A stretch of 64,000 nucleotides of DNA from CAMLFJ01 sp035463855 (GTDB lineage Bacteria > Methylomirabilota > Methylomirabilia > Rokubacteriales > CSP1-6), in the NCBI GenBank assembly GCA_035463855.1, contig DATHSW010000017.1:1-64000 (forward strand), written 5' to 3'. This document shows, piece after piece, positions 63,632 to 64,000 of this stretch (position 1 is its first letter; the number at the start of each line of letters is the position of its first letter). The position numbers and the translations under genes were made by a program. The notes beneath the pieces are model-generated. The model searched no databases and was not told the DNA's origin. It saw only the letters and a program-made list of their open reading frames with translations.

Positions 63632-64000
63632 TCAGCCTCGCCGGAGGTCGGGGTGCTCGTTCAGCACCAGCCAGTAGAGGTTGACGTTCTTCACCATCTC
63701 GAGCAGGGCCTCGAAGCCGACCGGCTTGGTCAGGTACGAGTTGACCCCCAGGTCGTAGGCGCGGTTGACGTCCACGGACTCCCGCGACGAGGTGAGCACC
63801 ACCACCGGCAGGCGCTTGACCACCGACTCCTGGCGGACCCAGGCGAGGACCTCGAGGCCGGACCGCCGCGGCAGCTTGAGGTCCAGCAGCATGAATACCG
63901 GCAGGGGGAAGCGCGTGCGGTCCTCGTAGGGCGGCGCCCCGCTCAGGTAGGCCACCGCCTCCTCGCCGTCGCGGACGAGCTGTACCGGGTTGGCCAGGTT
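63632..64000 (-). CDS. Single-domain response regulator, Rcp1-like (5' end outside window)
   Basis: The reading frame is open to the window edge; 122 residues are visible. VQLVRDGEEAVAYLSG, phospho-Asp in FMLLDLKLPRRSG, VVVLTSSRE and NSYLTKPVGFEALLEMV with the conserved Lys are the pattern of Rcp1/CheY-type regulators that pair with phytochrome-like kinases. It starts upstream of the hybrid kinase in the same operon. Confidence 0.92.
   Translation of the reverse strand, partial: NLANPVQLVRDGEEAVAYLSGAPPYEDRTRFPLPVFMLLDLKLPRRSGLEVLAWVRQESVVKRLPVVVLTSSRESVDVNRAYDLGVNSYLTKPVGFEALLEMVKNVNLYWLVLNEHPDLRRG

Overview
The window is a 64-kb piece of a very GC-rich bacterial chromosome with almost no non-coding space. 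Genes are packed in short operons joined by ATGA, GTGA, TTGA or TGATG overlaps. Gene content (MlaC, a class A penicillin-binding protein, sigma-54 signalling, the GlgE pathway, a bacterial proteasome activator, and many Rieske, LLM, hydantoinase, amidohydrolase and molybdopterin enzymes) suggests an uncultured soil or sediment lineage such as Candidatus Rokubacteria / Methylomirabilota. That placement is inference; there is no rRNA or other marker here. I see no tRNA, rRNA, CRISPR array, insertion sequence or prophage.

Layout. 1-2.7 kb: end of an Fe-alcohol dehydrogenase, a FAD oxidoreductase and a PilZ protein. 2.7-11.9 kb: an envelope and stress block (PBP1B-like synthase, a periplasmic protein, MlaC and a small membrane protein in one operon; then an ANTAR regulator, a SPOR-like membrane protein, an NtrC-family sigma-54 activator, a PPC/DUF296 protein, PsiE and an MscS-type membrane protein). 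11.9-26.3 kb: trehalose/alpha-glucan block (treY, treZ, a GlgM-like glycosyltransferase, a DUF5752-like protein, two glycosyltransferase homologues with degenerate active sites, glgE, treS, maltokinase). 26.5-27.5 kb: a small membrane protein, superoxide dismutase and another membrane protein, closed by a strong terminator. 27.7-33.4 kb: a dlt-like operon (AMP-ligase, carrier protein, MBOAT-type protein, LtaS-like phosphotransferase) ending in a 3-methyladenine glycosylase. 33.5-61.7 kb: mostly catabolic or accessory enzymes (tungsten aldehyde oxidoreductase, Rieske oxygenase, SDRs, crotonase, MetE-core enzyme, LLM enzymes, two MFS carriers, hydroxyacid dehydrogenases, cupin, HAD dehalogenase, phosphotransferase, hydantoinase A/B, rhodanese, Bpa proteasome activator, amidohydrolase, class II aldolase, molybdopterin hydroxylase, class III aminotransferase). 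61.7-64 kb: a hybrid histidine kinase and a response regulator cut by the window edge.

Two observations stand out. First, at least eight genes or operons carry good -24/-12 sigma-54 promoters. For six of them a short imperfect palindrome, GGTAA-N3-TTNCC, lies upstream; in five cases it is about 80-125 bp upstream of the -24 box, where an enhancer-binding protein would sit. The obvious candidate activator is the NtrC-family protein encoded among them, whose own gene carries the same pair. The proposed regulon covers envelope building, PsiE, the ANTAR and SPOR proteins and superoxide dismutase. Second, inside the GlgE-pathway operon lie a TreT-like GT4 protein and a glucosylglycerate-synthase-like GT-A protein. 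Both keep their overall fold signatures but have lost the donor- or metal-binding residues, and they sit next to a DUF5752-like protein. They look like a pair of pseudo-glycosyltransferases kept in an otherwise intact trehalose/maltose-1-phosphate pathway.
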